Below the pieces are notes generated by a model that was given only the letters and a program-made list of their open reading frames with translations, had not been told where the DNA came from and did no database searches. The position numbers and the translations under genes were made by a program. A stretch of 24,380 nucleotides of DNA from Bacillus sp. AFS037270 (lineage in GTDB: Bacteria > Bacillota > Bacilli > Bacillales_B > DSM-18226): NCBI RefSeq assembly GCF_002585305.1, contig NZ_NUNF01000104.1:1-24380 (forward strand), in the 5' to 3' direction. The number at the start of each line of letters is the position of its first letter. Within the stretch, counting starts at the first letter, position 1. Shown piece by piece: positions 1-8,508 of this stretch.

Positions 1-21
1 AAACTGGATTGTTTTTTTATG

Positions 22-50
22 CCTTCTTGAAAAGGGGATATTTAGTCCCC
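22..50 (-). terminator. Possible weak terminator after glpD
   Basis: On the minus strand a short stem (GGGGA pairing with TCCCC, arms 46-50 and 34-38) overlaps the glpD stop codon and is followed by a run of four T. The stem has only five pairs, and the window ends soon after, so a stronger terminator could lie outside. Confidence 0.35.
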
Positions 51-1733
51 GTTAACTACACGAAGAGATACATCTTGTTCATCTACAGGGATGACAGCAG
101 CAGTTAAATTTTGTTCGAGTAATAGTGAATAATTATTTTTAATTTGTTCCGTCCAGTTTAGTTTCTTTGCCATGCAGGCAAGTACCTGCTTCTTCCACTT
201 TTTCACTGTTTGAATATCAAACAAAATAGCACTTGTACGGCGGTTAAAGAAATCAATTGGTGTTACAACCATCTCATGTTCAATTCCATAAATTAATTTT
301 GCAAAAAGAGGCAGCGGCAAGTTATATTTCACTGCATCAGCTGCATTCTCCTCGAGGATGTTAAAAACAGCAGCCGCGTTCGAACCATACATTCTCGTTA
401 AATGTTCCGCTTCTGCTTTTGTTAATCCAGCTTCTTCTCCTTTTTTAAGCATCTTATCAACATAACTATTAAAATTACTCGAACCTCCAACGTCGCCTCC
501 GGAAACTGGAAGATGCTTTGTTTGACAAGGTGAGAAACTTCTTGATTCTTCAACTTGAAATATAGATACTAATCGATCAACCACAATTTCAGCCATTTTA
601 CGATAACCAGTTAATTTGCCTCCAGCAATGGTAAGTAATCCTGATTCCGATTCCCAAATCTCATCTTTTCGAGAGATCTCAGAGGCACTTTTTCCTTCTT
701 CATAGATCAGCGGCCGAACACCTGCCCAGCTTGATTCAATATCTTTCTCGCTTATCTTTACCTCTGGGAACATATAATTGATAGCATTGATAATATAACT
801 CCGATCAGCAACAGTCATGTTAGGATTTACTGCATCCTCATTATAAAAAGTATCCGTGGTTCCAACATACGCCTTACCATCACGAGGAATTGCAAATACC
901 ATTCTGCCATCAGGTGTATCAAAGTATATAGCTTGTTTTAAAGGGAATCGTGACTGATCGAGCACAAGGTGGACACCTTTAGACAGCTGCAGCACCTTCC
1001 CTTTTTTTGAATGATCCATTTCGCGGATTTTATCAACCCACGGTCCCGCAGCATTGATCACTTTTTTCGCATGGATCTCGTATTTATCACCGGTTAACAA
1101 ATCTTGTACAAGTGCTCCAATCACTTTTCCATTGTTGTAAAGCAACTCCATTACTTTTGTATAATTGGTGGCAGTGGCACCTTTTTCAACGGCAGCCTTC
1201 ATTACTTCAATCGTCAAACGAGCATCGTCTGTACGATATTCTACATAATAACCGCCTCCCTTTAATCCACTATTCTTAACCAGCGGTTCTTTGGCAAGTG
1301 CCTCTTCAGGTGAAAGCATTTTTCTACGTTCTTGCTTTTTCACTCCCGCTAAAAAATCATAAACCCGCAAGCCGATTGATGTACTAAACTTACCAAACGT
1401 TCCTCCTTGGTGGATCGGTAATAACATCCATTCAGGTGTTGTTACATGGGGACCATTCTCATAAACGATGGCCCGCTCTTTTCCAACTTCCGCTACCATT
1501 TTTATTTCAAATTGTTTTAAATATCGTAAGCCGCCATGAACGAGTTTTGTTGATCTACTTGATGTACCTGCTGCAAAATCCTGCATTTCAACAAGAGCCG
1601 TTTTTAATCCACGTGATTCAGCATCTAATGCTATCCCTGCGCCGGTAATACCGCCTCCAATAACTAATACATCAAATGTTTCACCTTTTAATTTATTGAC
1701 TATCTCTTCCCGATGTAAAGTTGAAAATTTCAT
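42..1733 (-). CDS. glpD: Aerobic glycerol-3-phosphate dehydrogenase
   Basis: FAD-dependent enzyme at the inner face of the membrane that oxidises sn-glycerol-3-phosphate to dihydroxyacetone phosphate and passes electrons to quinone. The 563-residue product has the N-terminal dinucleotide-binding motif [10 protein letters not shown] (about residues 24-33), the [17 protein letters not shown] segment typical of GlpD, and a C-terminal substrate-side motif [14 protein letters not shown]. It follows B. subtilis GlpD (about 555 residues) along its length as I remember that sequence. The ATG at 1733 has a good GGGAGGA ribosome binding site seven bases upstream. It is preceded by its own promoter and a leader terminator, so expression should depend on GlpP antitermination. 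It lies downstream of glpF-glpK and completes the glycerol pathway. The C-terminal tail after about residue 545 is less conserved. Confidence 0.97.
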   Translation of the reverse strand: MKFSTLHREEIVNKLKGETFDVLVIGGGITGAGIALDAESRGLKTALVEMQDFAAGTSSRSTKLVHGGLRYLKQFEIKMVAEVGKERAIVYENGPHVTTPEWMLLPIHQGGTFGKFSTSIGLRVYDFLAGVKKQERRKMLSPEEALAKEPLVKNSGLKGGGYYVEYRTDDARLTIEVMKAAVEKGATATNYTKVMELLYNNGKVIGALVQDLLTGDKYEIHAKKVINAAGPWVDKIREMDHSKKGKVLQLSKGVHLVLDQSRFPLKQAIYFDTPDGRMVFAIPRDGKAYVGTTDTFYNEDAVNPNMTVADRSYIINAINYMFPEVKISEKDIESSWAGVRPLIYEEGKSASEISRKDEIWESESGLLTIAGGKLTGYRKMAEIVVDRLVSIFQVEESRSFSPCQTKHLPVSGGDVGGSSNFNSYVDKMLKKGEEAGLTKAEAEHLTRMYGSNAAAVFNILEENAADAVKYNLPLPLFAKLIYGIEHEMVVTPIDFFNRRTSAILFDIQTVKKWKKQVLACMAKKLNWTEQIKNNYSLLLEQNLTAAVIPVDEQDVSLRVVNGD

Positions 1734-1798
1734 CGTCTCTTCCTCCCGATTACGTGTCTTATTATTTACCTATGCATTGATATATAGGATGGAAATAG

Positions 1799-1847
1799 AA
1801 AAAGACCACAAAAGACATTATCAAATTCCGATAATGTTTTTGTGGTC
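1799..1847 (-). terminator. glpD leader terminator (GlpP-controlled)
   Basis: On the minus strand a long stem, outer arms GACCACA/TGTGGTC (1841-1847 and 1804-1810) extended by an ACATTAT/ATAATGT inner stem, is followed by five T. It lies between the glpD promoter and the glpD start, as in B. subtilis, where GlpP with glycerol-3-phosphate lets polymerase pass. It may also stop transcripts reading through from glpK, since no other terminator separates the two genes. Confidence 0.88.
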
Positions 1848-1856
1848 TCTCCGACT

Positions 1857-1880
1857 TCTCCTGACAAATATTAACTTAAG
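1857..1880 (-). promoter_or_regulatory. Conserved 5' leader element of glpD
   Basis: Read on the minus strand this begins CTTAAGTTAATATTTGTC and ends AGGAGA. Nearly the same string occurs at 4384-4409 in the glpF leader, at the same place relative to promoter and terminator. It is part of a perfect 14-base palindrome, TTAACTTAAGTTAA (1871-1884), at the predicted transcript start. The conservation suggests a signal used by GlpP, but that role is inferred. Confidence 0.55.
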
Positions 1881-1883
1881 TTA

Positions 1884-1913
1884 ATCTTACCATATTGAAT
1901 CATCTAGATACAA
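1884..1913 (-). promoter_or_regulatory. Sigma-A promoter of glpD
   Basis: Minus strand: -35 TTGTAT at 1908-1913, 18-base spacer, -10 TAAGAT at 1884-1889, with an upstream TGG giving an extended -10. It sits just downstream of the glpK stop codon and fires into the leader terminator. Confidence 0.65.
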
Positions 1914-1919
1914 CTATTA

Positions 1920-3425
<1,506 letters not shown>

Positions 3426-3442
3426 TTAAAAATAACTTACTA

Positions 3443-4267
3443 TTAAGCTACTTGATTAGCCTGACTTCTAAGAGAACTCTGCTTTTTACTAGAAACAAAT
3501 GAAAGTAATAGTACCACAAGACTGATTCCTAATACAATCCAAAGAGACCCTGTTGCTTTTCCTAAAAAGACTACTTTATAAAAAACTGCACCAAGGCAGC
3601 CGCCTAAAAGCGGTCCGACAACCGGAATCCAAGAATAGCCCCAATTAGAACTTCCCTTACCACTGATTGGCAATAAGAAGTGGGCAATTCGCGGACCAAG
3701 GTCACGAGCAGGATTGATCGCATAACCAGTTGTCCCACCTAAGGACATCCCGATGACCACGATTAATAAACCAACTGCAAGTGGATTTAATCCTTCTGTA
3801 AATTTATTAGCCCCAATAAATAATAGACCAAGCACAAGGATAAAAGTACCAATAATTTCACTTAATAGATTTGAAAAAGTATGCGGTATAGCAGGACTTG
3901 TTGCAAACACCCCAAGCTTTGTTGCAGGATCTTCCGTTTCCTTCCAATGAGGCAGGTAATGTAAATAAATCAACACCGATCCTAAAATAGCGCCAAGCAT
4001 TTGTGCCAAAATATAGGACGGCACATCAGACCAAGGAAAATCTCCATTTAATGCTAAGGCTATCGTTACAGCTGGGTTTAAGTGAGCTCCACTCACCGAC
4101 CCTACCGCAAAAACTCCCATTGTTACTGCAAGTCCCCATGCAACTGTAATTACGATCCATCCCGCATTATTGGAATATGACTTCTTTAAAGAGGAGCCAG
4201 CCCCAATTCCTGCACCAAACACAATAAGAATCATTGTTCCAATCATTTCCCCAACGAATGGTGTCAT
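3443..4267 (-). CDS. glpF: Glycerol uptake facilitator (aquaglyceroporin)
   Basis: Channel for passive glycerol entry across the cytoplasmic membrane. The 274-residue product has six hydrophobic spans and the two half-helix motifs, HLNPAVT and INPARDLGPR; the aspartate in NPARD is the glycerol-conducting signature of the MIP family. The start is the ATG at 4267, giving MTPFVGEMIG, preceded by purine-rich GAGAGGGAAAG. The frame is open upstream to 4393, but that would run through the leader terminator and add a non-homologous 42 residues. First gene of the glpF-glpK operon, under a promoter overlapped by a cre-like site and a GlpP-type leader. Confidence 0.96.
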   Translation of the reverse strand: MTPFVGEMIGTMILIVFGAGIGAGSSLKKSYSNNAGWIVITVAWGLAVTMGVFAVGSVSGAHLNPAVTIALALNGDFPWSDVPSYILAQMLGAILGSVLIYLHYLPHWKETEDPATKLGVFATSPAIPHTFSNLLSEIIGTFILVLGLLFIGANKFTEGLNPLAVGLLIVVIGMSLGGTTGYAINPARDLGPRIAHFLLPISGKGSSNWGYSWIPVVGPLLGGCLGAVFYKVVFLGKATGSLWIVLGISLVVLLLSFVSSKKQSSLRSQANQVA

Positions 4268-4323
4268 TTTTCTTTCCCTCTCTCTTATAATATTATTTTT
4301 TTCTGTCTGTCCAAGCTGTAAAC

Positions 4324-4379
4324 GAAAAAAAGAGATCCACAACAGAATGAACCCATAATTGGGTTTCTGTGTGAATCTC
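4324..4379 (-). terminator. glpF leader terminator (GlpP-controlled)
   Basis: Minus strand: interrupted long stem with arms starting GAGATTCACACAGAAACCC (from 4379 down) and ending in GTGGATCTC (4340-4332), then seven T. It lies between the glpF promoter and the glpF ATG. The arrangement matches the glpFK leader of B. subtilis, where GlpP antiterminates. Confidence 0.9.
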
Positions 4380-4383
4380 CTTA

Positions 4384-4409
4384 TCTCCGTCACAAATTAT
4401 TAACTTAAG
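4384..4409 (-). promoter_or_regulatory. Conserved 5' leader element of glpF
   Basis: Minus strand: CTTAAGTTAATAATTTGTG then ACGGAGA. It differs from the glpD leader element (1857-1880) by an extra A and small changes near the 3' end, and starts at the predicted transcript start. Probable regulatory element shared by the two GlpP-controlled leaders; function inferred. Confidence 0.55.
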
Positions 4410-4412
4410 AAA

Positions 4413-4442
4413 AGTATATTACGCGGGTGAAAGCGGTGTCAA
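4413..4442 (-). promoter_or_regulatory. Sigma-A promoter of glpF-glpK
   Basis: Minus strand: consensus -35 TTGACA at 4437-4442, 18-base spacer, -10 TATACT at 4413-4418. The predicted start lies near 4406, placing the shared leader element at the very 5' end of the transcript. Confidence 0.78.
4428..4441 (-). promoter_or_regulatory. cre-like site over glpF promoter
   Basis: TGACACCGCTTTCA on the minus strand matches the CcpA operator consensus TGWAANCGNTNWCA at all but one position. It overlaps the -35 and spacer of the glpF promoter, a position where bound CcpA would block RNA polymerase. This fits carbon catabolite repression of glycerol uptake. Confidence 0.72.
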
Positions 4443-4480
4443 CACATTTTTATGATTAATATAGTATTAAAATTGAAAAT

Positions 4481-5029
4481 TTATTTAGCAAATAGGTTCC
4501 ATAGCTCTTTTTTAGAAGTCGTAATTCCAGCGGCACCGGCTTCTAATGCTGCATATACGTCTTCAGATGTTCGAATGAGTCCTCCAGCTAATATAGGTAT
4601 TTTCACTCGCTCTTTTACTTCTGTTATCATCTTAGGCATGGCTCCAGGGAGTACTTCAATATAATCCGGCCGTGTTTTTTCAATGAGCTTGTAGCTTTTT
4701 TCAAGCGCATGACTATCAATTAAAAAAATCCTTTGCACGGCAACGACACCCTTTTGCTTTGCCTTTTGGATGACGCTTGACTTGGTTGAAATTATTCCGT
4801 AAGGCTTGAATTCTTGGCAGATATATTCGGTTGCATATTCATCATTTTTAATTCCATGGATTAAATCAACATGATAAATCATTTTTTTATTATGTTGATT
4901 TGCCATTAAACTAATATTTTTTAGTTGCGCTATATGCATATCTAAATAAACACCGATTTTATATGGGCTTTTTAGGAAATTTTCAAATTCTTTCATATTC
5001 CCAGAAGCAGGTAATATTTTTTGTTCCAA
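4481..5029 (-). CDS. glpP: Glycerol operon antiterminator GlpP, probable TTG start
   Basis: RNA-binding regulator that, with glycerol-3-phosphate, lets transcription pass the leader terminators of glpFK and glpD and stabilises glpD mRNA in B. subtilis. The core HVDLIHGIKNDEYATEYICQE, ISTKSSVIQKAKQKG and IEVLPGAMP, and the C-terminal ILAGGLIRT...ITTSKKELW, match GlpP as I recall it (a TIM-barrel-like fold). The start is the TTG at 5029, giving MEQKILPASGNMKEF and 182 residues: it has AAGGGGGA about nine bases upstream, aligns with the B. subtilis N-terminus, and lies downstream of the promoter. An ATG at 5098 in the same frame is upstream of that promoter and would add non-homologous residues. 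glpP sits directly upstream of the genes it controls and shows no strong terminator before the glpF promoter. Confidence 0.93.
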   Translation of the reverse strand: MEQKILPASGNMKEFENFLKSPYKIGVYLDMHIAQLKNISLMANQHNKKMIYHVDLIHGIKNDEYATEYICQEFKPYGIISTKSSVIQKAKQKGVVAVQRIFLIDSHALEKSYKLIEKTRPDYIEVLPGAMPKMITEVKERVKIPILAGGLIRTSEDVYAALEAGAAGITTSKKELWNLFAK

Positions 5030-5063
5030 TTGACTCCATCCCCCTTGTACCAACCTTTCTACT

Positions 5064-5092
5064 ATCTTAAAGAGAAAATATCTATTATTCAA
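5064..5092 (-). promoter_or_regulatory. Sigma-A promoter of glpP
   Basis: Minus strand: -35 TTGAAT at 5087-5092, 17-base spacer, -10 TAAGAT at 5064-5069. It lies just after the mtlD terminator and upstream of the TTG start, supporting the shorter GlpP. Confidence 0.62.
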
Positions 5093-5098
5093 TAGCAA

Positions 5099-5141
5099 AA
5101 AAAGGGTCAGTCTCCCGCTGCTTTAAAGCAGCGGGGCTGAC
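5099..5141 (-). terminator. Terminator of the mannitol block after mtlD
   Basis: Minus strand: strong stem GTCAGCCCCGCTGCTTT pairing with AAAGCAGCGGGAGACTGAC (5106-5141), followed by a T run at 5104-5098. It starts nine bases after the mtlD stop codon and separates the mannitol and glycerol blocks. Confidence 0.93.
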
Positions 5142-5150
5142 ACCTTTCCT

Positions 5151-6293
5151 TTATTTCTTTGACATATCATAATATTTAATGACTTCTTTGGAAATTTCAC
5201 TGTTTTCATCCAATCCGCTTACTTCCTTTAAAACAGCAGAAATTCCATTTTCCTTAATCATTGCTTGCAGTTTAACTGCTTCTGGATCTTCGTGATGATC
5301 AAAAAGTAAAGCTGAAGCAATTGCCTTTGCAAGGTTCGTGTATGATAGTCCGGCCTTTTGGGCTTCGACAGCAGGGCGTACAAGACGGTCATTAGGACCA
5401 AGTTTCCGGATTGGTGAACGGCCTACTCTTGTCACGTCATCATTTAAATAAGCATTTTGAAAACGATGAATAATCTTATCAATGTATTGGCTATGATCTT
5501 CAGGTTTCAAGCCATATTGATGGATTAAATAGGCGCCTGTTTCGCCAAGAGTCGCTTCAACCTGTTTCACTATCTCCTGGTCTGCTAATGTTTGGTCAAT
5601 GGTCGACTTTTTCTCCAAATAACCTAAATAGGCAATAACAGCATGGCCAGTGTTTACCGTAAATAACTTCCGTTCAATAAAAGGGGCAAGGTCACGGACC
5701 AAGGTCATCCCTTCAATGGGCGGGATGGTTTCACTTGTTTCTACTACCCATTCATAATAAGGTTCTACTAAAACATCGAGAGAACCTTGATTGTTTTGAA
5801 GAGGTACGATTCGGTCAACAGCGGAATTAAAGAAATACACTTTGCCTGCTAATTTCTCCTTTGTTTCACTATCTAAATGTTCAAAGATATATCCTTTTAA
5901 TAGGTCGGTTGCTGAAATTTGATTCTCGCATGCTATTACATACAACTTCTCATCGTTATTTTTTACTCTCTCAGCCAAACCCTTTGCAATGAGCGGTGCA
6001 ATATGAGGAAGAATATTTGGACCTATCGCAGTAGTTAAGTAAACAGCTTGTTGGATCGCCTCAACTACTTCACTTTCTTGTGTCATATTATTTAATCCAG
6101 ATACATTCTTGATTGTCATGCTTTCTTGTTCAGCTGTGGCTAACTTTACTTGATATTGTTTTTCCTCATTTAGCTGATTGATAACTTGATCGGCAATATC
6201 AACAAAAGTTACGTGATAGCCGGACTGTGAAAAAAGTGCCCCAATAAATCCTCTTCCAATGTTCCCTGCTCCAAAATGAACTGCTAGTTTCAT
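5151..6293 (-). CDS. mtlD: Mannitol-1-phosphate 5-dehydrogenase
   Basis: NAD-dependent cytoplasmic enzyme converting mannitol-1-phosphate, made by the PTS during uptake, to fructose-6-phosphate. The 380-residue product has the N-terminal Rossmann motif HFGAGNIGRGFIG and the polyol dehydrogenase catalytic segment RKLFTVNTGHAVIAY, plus NSAVDRIVP, all characteristic of MtlD. I chose the ATG at 6293 (MKLAVHFGAG), with AAAGGA about nine bases upstream; an in-frame ATG at 6302 overlaps the mtlR stop codon and adds three residues. The tight junction with the preceding mtlR implies cotranscription. It is the only mtlD in the window and must serve both PTS units. Confidence 0.97.
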   Translation of the reverse strand: MKLAVHFGAGNIGRGFIGALFSQSGYHVTFVDIADQVINQLNEEKQYQVKLATAEQESMTIKNVSGLNNMTQESEVVEAIQQAVYLTTAIGPNILPHIAPLIAKGLAERVKNNDEKLYVIACENQISATDLLKGYIFEHLDSETKEKLAGKVYFFNSAVDRIVPLQNNQGSLDVLVEPYYEWVVETSETIPPIEGMTLVRDLAPFIERKLFTVNTGHAVIAYLGYLEKKSTIDQTLADQEIVKQVEATLGETGAYLIHQYGLKPEDHSQYIDKIIHRFQNAYLNDDVTRVGRSPIRKLGPNDRLVRPAVEAQKAGLSYTNLAKAIASALLFDHHEDPEAVKLQAMIKENGISAVLKEVSGLDENSEISKEVIKYYDMSKK

Positions 6294-6298
6294 CCTAA

Positions 6299-8392
6299 TC
6301 ATTCCTTTATTATTTTTGTTTGAAGGTAATGTAAAAAAATATTTTCTAATTTTCGGCGAATAACTTCTTCATTCGAGGATGAAAAAATCATAATAGCTTC
6401 ACTGTCTTCAATTAAACTAGTGCTAATCAAGCTTACTATTTCCTGCTCTCTAACACTTAAATCCTCAGGGGCTAGCAGCAATAGTAAATTTTTCATGTAC
6501 ATATCGCTGCCGTCCATACCCTTTACCAAAATTGGTGCATGTAGATGAGAGATTTGAAAAATAAGCTTACGAATATTCTTATCTCTGCAATGAAAAAGAC
6601 CCATACCAGTCCCAGGGATCCCTAGTCCTCCTTTTCTTTCCCTCTCCCTTAACGAGGTTAGGACATCTATCGCAGAGTTTAAAAGCTCTTCCTTTTGAGC
6701 GGTGATGACCATTTCTGCCAACACTTTCTCATGATTATTAATATGGTGCATTTTATATACTCGAAAATTATTTAGTACCGCCTCTATACTTTCCTGTACG
6801 GCCTTGAGCTGGCTTAGAAGTTCTACTATTGTTCCACTAGATGCAATGCCTGTTGAAGAAACTTCTGTATTTGGTATAGGAATATACTCTCTTTTTTCAG
6901 TAAGTTTTTTTAAGTTATTTCTAAGATAGCTCTTAATCGCAAGGATGTTTTCCTCTGTTAAAAGAGGTGAAACCAAGAGATAGCCATTATTTAAAGATGG
7001 AAGTTTTACGGTAGAAATAATTAAATCATAATTTTTTATATTTGTTTGATCTTGAACTTCCTTAATAGATTTAATATCTATATGATCAATTCCGATGATC
7101 TCTTTTTTAATCCTGCTTGCTAACATTTTTGATGTTCCAATACCGGTGGGACAAACAACCAATACCTGTATCGATAATTTCTCTTCCCTCATGACGAGAG
7201 CAGACCCGAAATGCAGGACAATAAAAGCTATCTCATCATCAGGGATTGAATCAATCTCCGTAAACAGCTGCTCAACGCTATTTTTTACCGCCAAAAACAG
7301 GAACGGATACTTCTGTTTTATTTCCTCTTTTAAAGGATTAAACAATCCCATTTGTTGCTTAATCCGATAGAGTGATGGTTCCATATGAGCTAATAGGCCT
7401 TGGTACAGGGAAAAATCATTCGTCAAATCAATATGAAGCTGCGAAGAAACATCCTGTATCAGGCTCTTGACCATTTTACTTAAAACAAGACTATCATAGG
7501 GAACGACATTCACTGCCTGAAGCTTTGAGCCTTTTAGGATAACAGCCAAATAGATTATATCTTGTTCCGTAAAGGCTACCGAAAAGGCAGTTTCAAGTTC
7601 AGCACATATTTCATTGATCAGGTTATATTCATTAGTTAAGTTATGGATAGACCCTTCATCTTCTTCTAGAAAAAAAGAGGCATCTACCCTTTGCATGGTT
7701 ATACCTATATGTACTATAAGTCCGATATAATCATTATCCGCAAGACGCTGCTGGGTACGATCAAAAATTGTATTTACTATCCGGTCTATAACAACAATGT
7801 ACTCCGGATGAAAATAATGTAAAATTAATTCTTTTGCGTATTTATGATTTTCTAACAAAAATAAACTTTCAATTAGCTCTTCGTTAAAAAACAACAAGAA
7901 GTAGCTAGCTAGTGCTTTTCGTTTAGCTGACTCCGATCCTATCAGATCAACGCCAACTCCCCTTTTTCTTGTAATCGTCACATTAAAAGAACTTAACCAT
8001 TCGGTCAATTCTTCTAAATAAGTTGTTAAAGTTGCGTTACTAACCCCAAGTTCATTGGCTAAAGCTTGTATCTTAAAGGCTTCCTCTTGCATCAGGGCTA
8101 TCAGCAGCAGTAATTTCTTTTCTTCCGGGGTTTGATCAATTGGGACAATAGTCGTTACATTTTGAACCAAACGAAATATATTTTCGTTTTTCCCCTCAAT
8201 TTTAAGCCCTGTTTCTGGATGTCTAACTAAGTGAAGATTAAAGGAATGTAGAATTTTTTCTACCCCGATTAAATCTCGGTGAACCGTACGAACACTTACA
8301 TTCAAGTGGTTTGCAAGTGATGTTACTGAATGTTTACCCGATGTTTTAACAAGTAATTCGATAATTGCCTTTTCCCTTGTAGTAATATACAT
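6299..8392 (-). CDS. mtlR2: PRD-type mannitol operon activator, second copy
   Basis: Transcription activator of a PTS operon, its activity set by phosphorylation from HPr and the mannitol EII proteins. Order in the 697-residue product: DeoR-type winged helix (about 1-80, SVRTVHRDL), second helical DNA-binding region (90-170), PRD1 (about 190-295), PRD2 (300-405), EIIB-like domain (VLVVCPTGIGTS, Cys414) and C-terminal EIIA-like domain (GMGLFHCRD, His601). PRD2 keeps His336 and His394 and PRD1 keeps His228, but the other PRD1 histidine (His289 of B. subtilis MtlR) is Ile285, in LAVILKGSK. The start at 8392 gives MYITTREK, matching MtlR N-termini; the frame is open to 8500, inside the mtlA terminator. 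The ribosome binding site is poor. Symbol suffix is mine. The missing histidine suggests altered PTS control. Confidence 0.93.
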   Translation of the reverse strand: MYITTREKAIIELLVKTSGKHSVTSLANHLNVSVRTVHRDLIGVEKILHSFNLHLVRHPETGLKIEGKNENIFRLVQNVTTIVPIDQTPEEKKLLLLIALMQEEAFKIQALANELGVSNATLTTYLEELTEWLSSFNVTITRKRGVGVDLIGSESAKRKALASYFLLFFNEELIESLFLLENHKYAKELILHYFHPEYIVVIDRIVNTIFDRTQQRLADNDYIGLIVHIGITMQRVDASFFLEEDEGSIHNLTNEYNLINEICAELETAFSVAFTEQDIIYLAVILKGSKLQAVNVVPYDSLVLSKMVKSLIQDVSSQLHIDLTNDFSLYQGLLAHMEPSLYRIKQQMGLFNPLKEEIKQKYPFLFLAVKNSVEQLFTEIDSIPDDEIAFIVLHFGSALVMREEKLSIQVLVVCPTGIGTSKMLASRIKKEIIGIDHIDIKSIKEVQDQTNIKNYDLIISTVKLPSLNNGYLLVSPLLTEENILAIKSYLRNNLKKLTEKREYIPIPNTEVSSTGIASSGTIVELLSQLKAVQESIEAVLNNFRVYKMHHINNHEKVLAEMVITAQKEELLNSAIDVLTSLRERERKGGLGIPGTGMGLFHCRDKNIRKLIFQISHLHAPILVKGMDGSDMYMKNLLLLLAPEDLSVREQEIVSLISTSLIEDSEAIMIFSSSNEEVIRRKLENIFLHYLQTKIIKE

Positions 8393-8441
8393 GCTACCAA
8401 CTCGATTCTGTGAAGTAACATAAATGAGCCTTACGGGATTT

Positions 8442-8471
8442 ATTTTACGAATTATAAAAAAGTGAATACAA
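8442..8471 (-). promoter_or_regulatory. Possible promoter for mtlR2-mtlD
   Basis: Minus strand: -35 TTGTAT at 8466-8471, 18-base spacer, -10 TAAAAT at 8442-8447. The -35 lies in the descending arm of the mtlA terminator. It would supply mtlR2 and mtlD independently of read-through. The match is moderate in AT-rich DNA, so this is tentative. Confidence 0.42.
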
Positions 8472-8499
8472 AAAGCGGCTTTGCCGGTTTTTGTATTCA
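8456..8499 (-). terminator. Terminator between EIICBA mtlA and mtlR2
   Basis: Minus strand: stem TGAATACAAAAACCGGC / GCCGCTTTTTGTATTCA (8463-8499, one mismatch) with loop AAA, then ACTTTTTT. It begins nine bases after the mtlA stop. It should strongly reduce transcription from the mtlA promoter into mtlR2-mtlD. Confidence 0.85.
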
Positions 8500-8508
8500 T
8501 TCGTTATA

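Noticed and set aside
4268..4393. A 42-residue N-terminal extension of GlpF
   Set aside because: It would translate the leader terminator and is not present in aquaglyceroporins; ATG 4267 gives the expected 274 residues.
8393..8500. A 36-residue N-terminal extension of the second MtlR
   Set aside because: The upstream ATG lies inside the mtlA terminator stem, and MtlR proteins start at the MYIT/MYIS motif. The 36 residues have no counterpart in the canonical copy.
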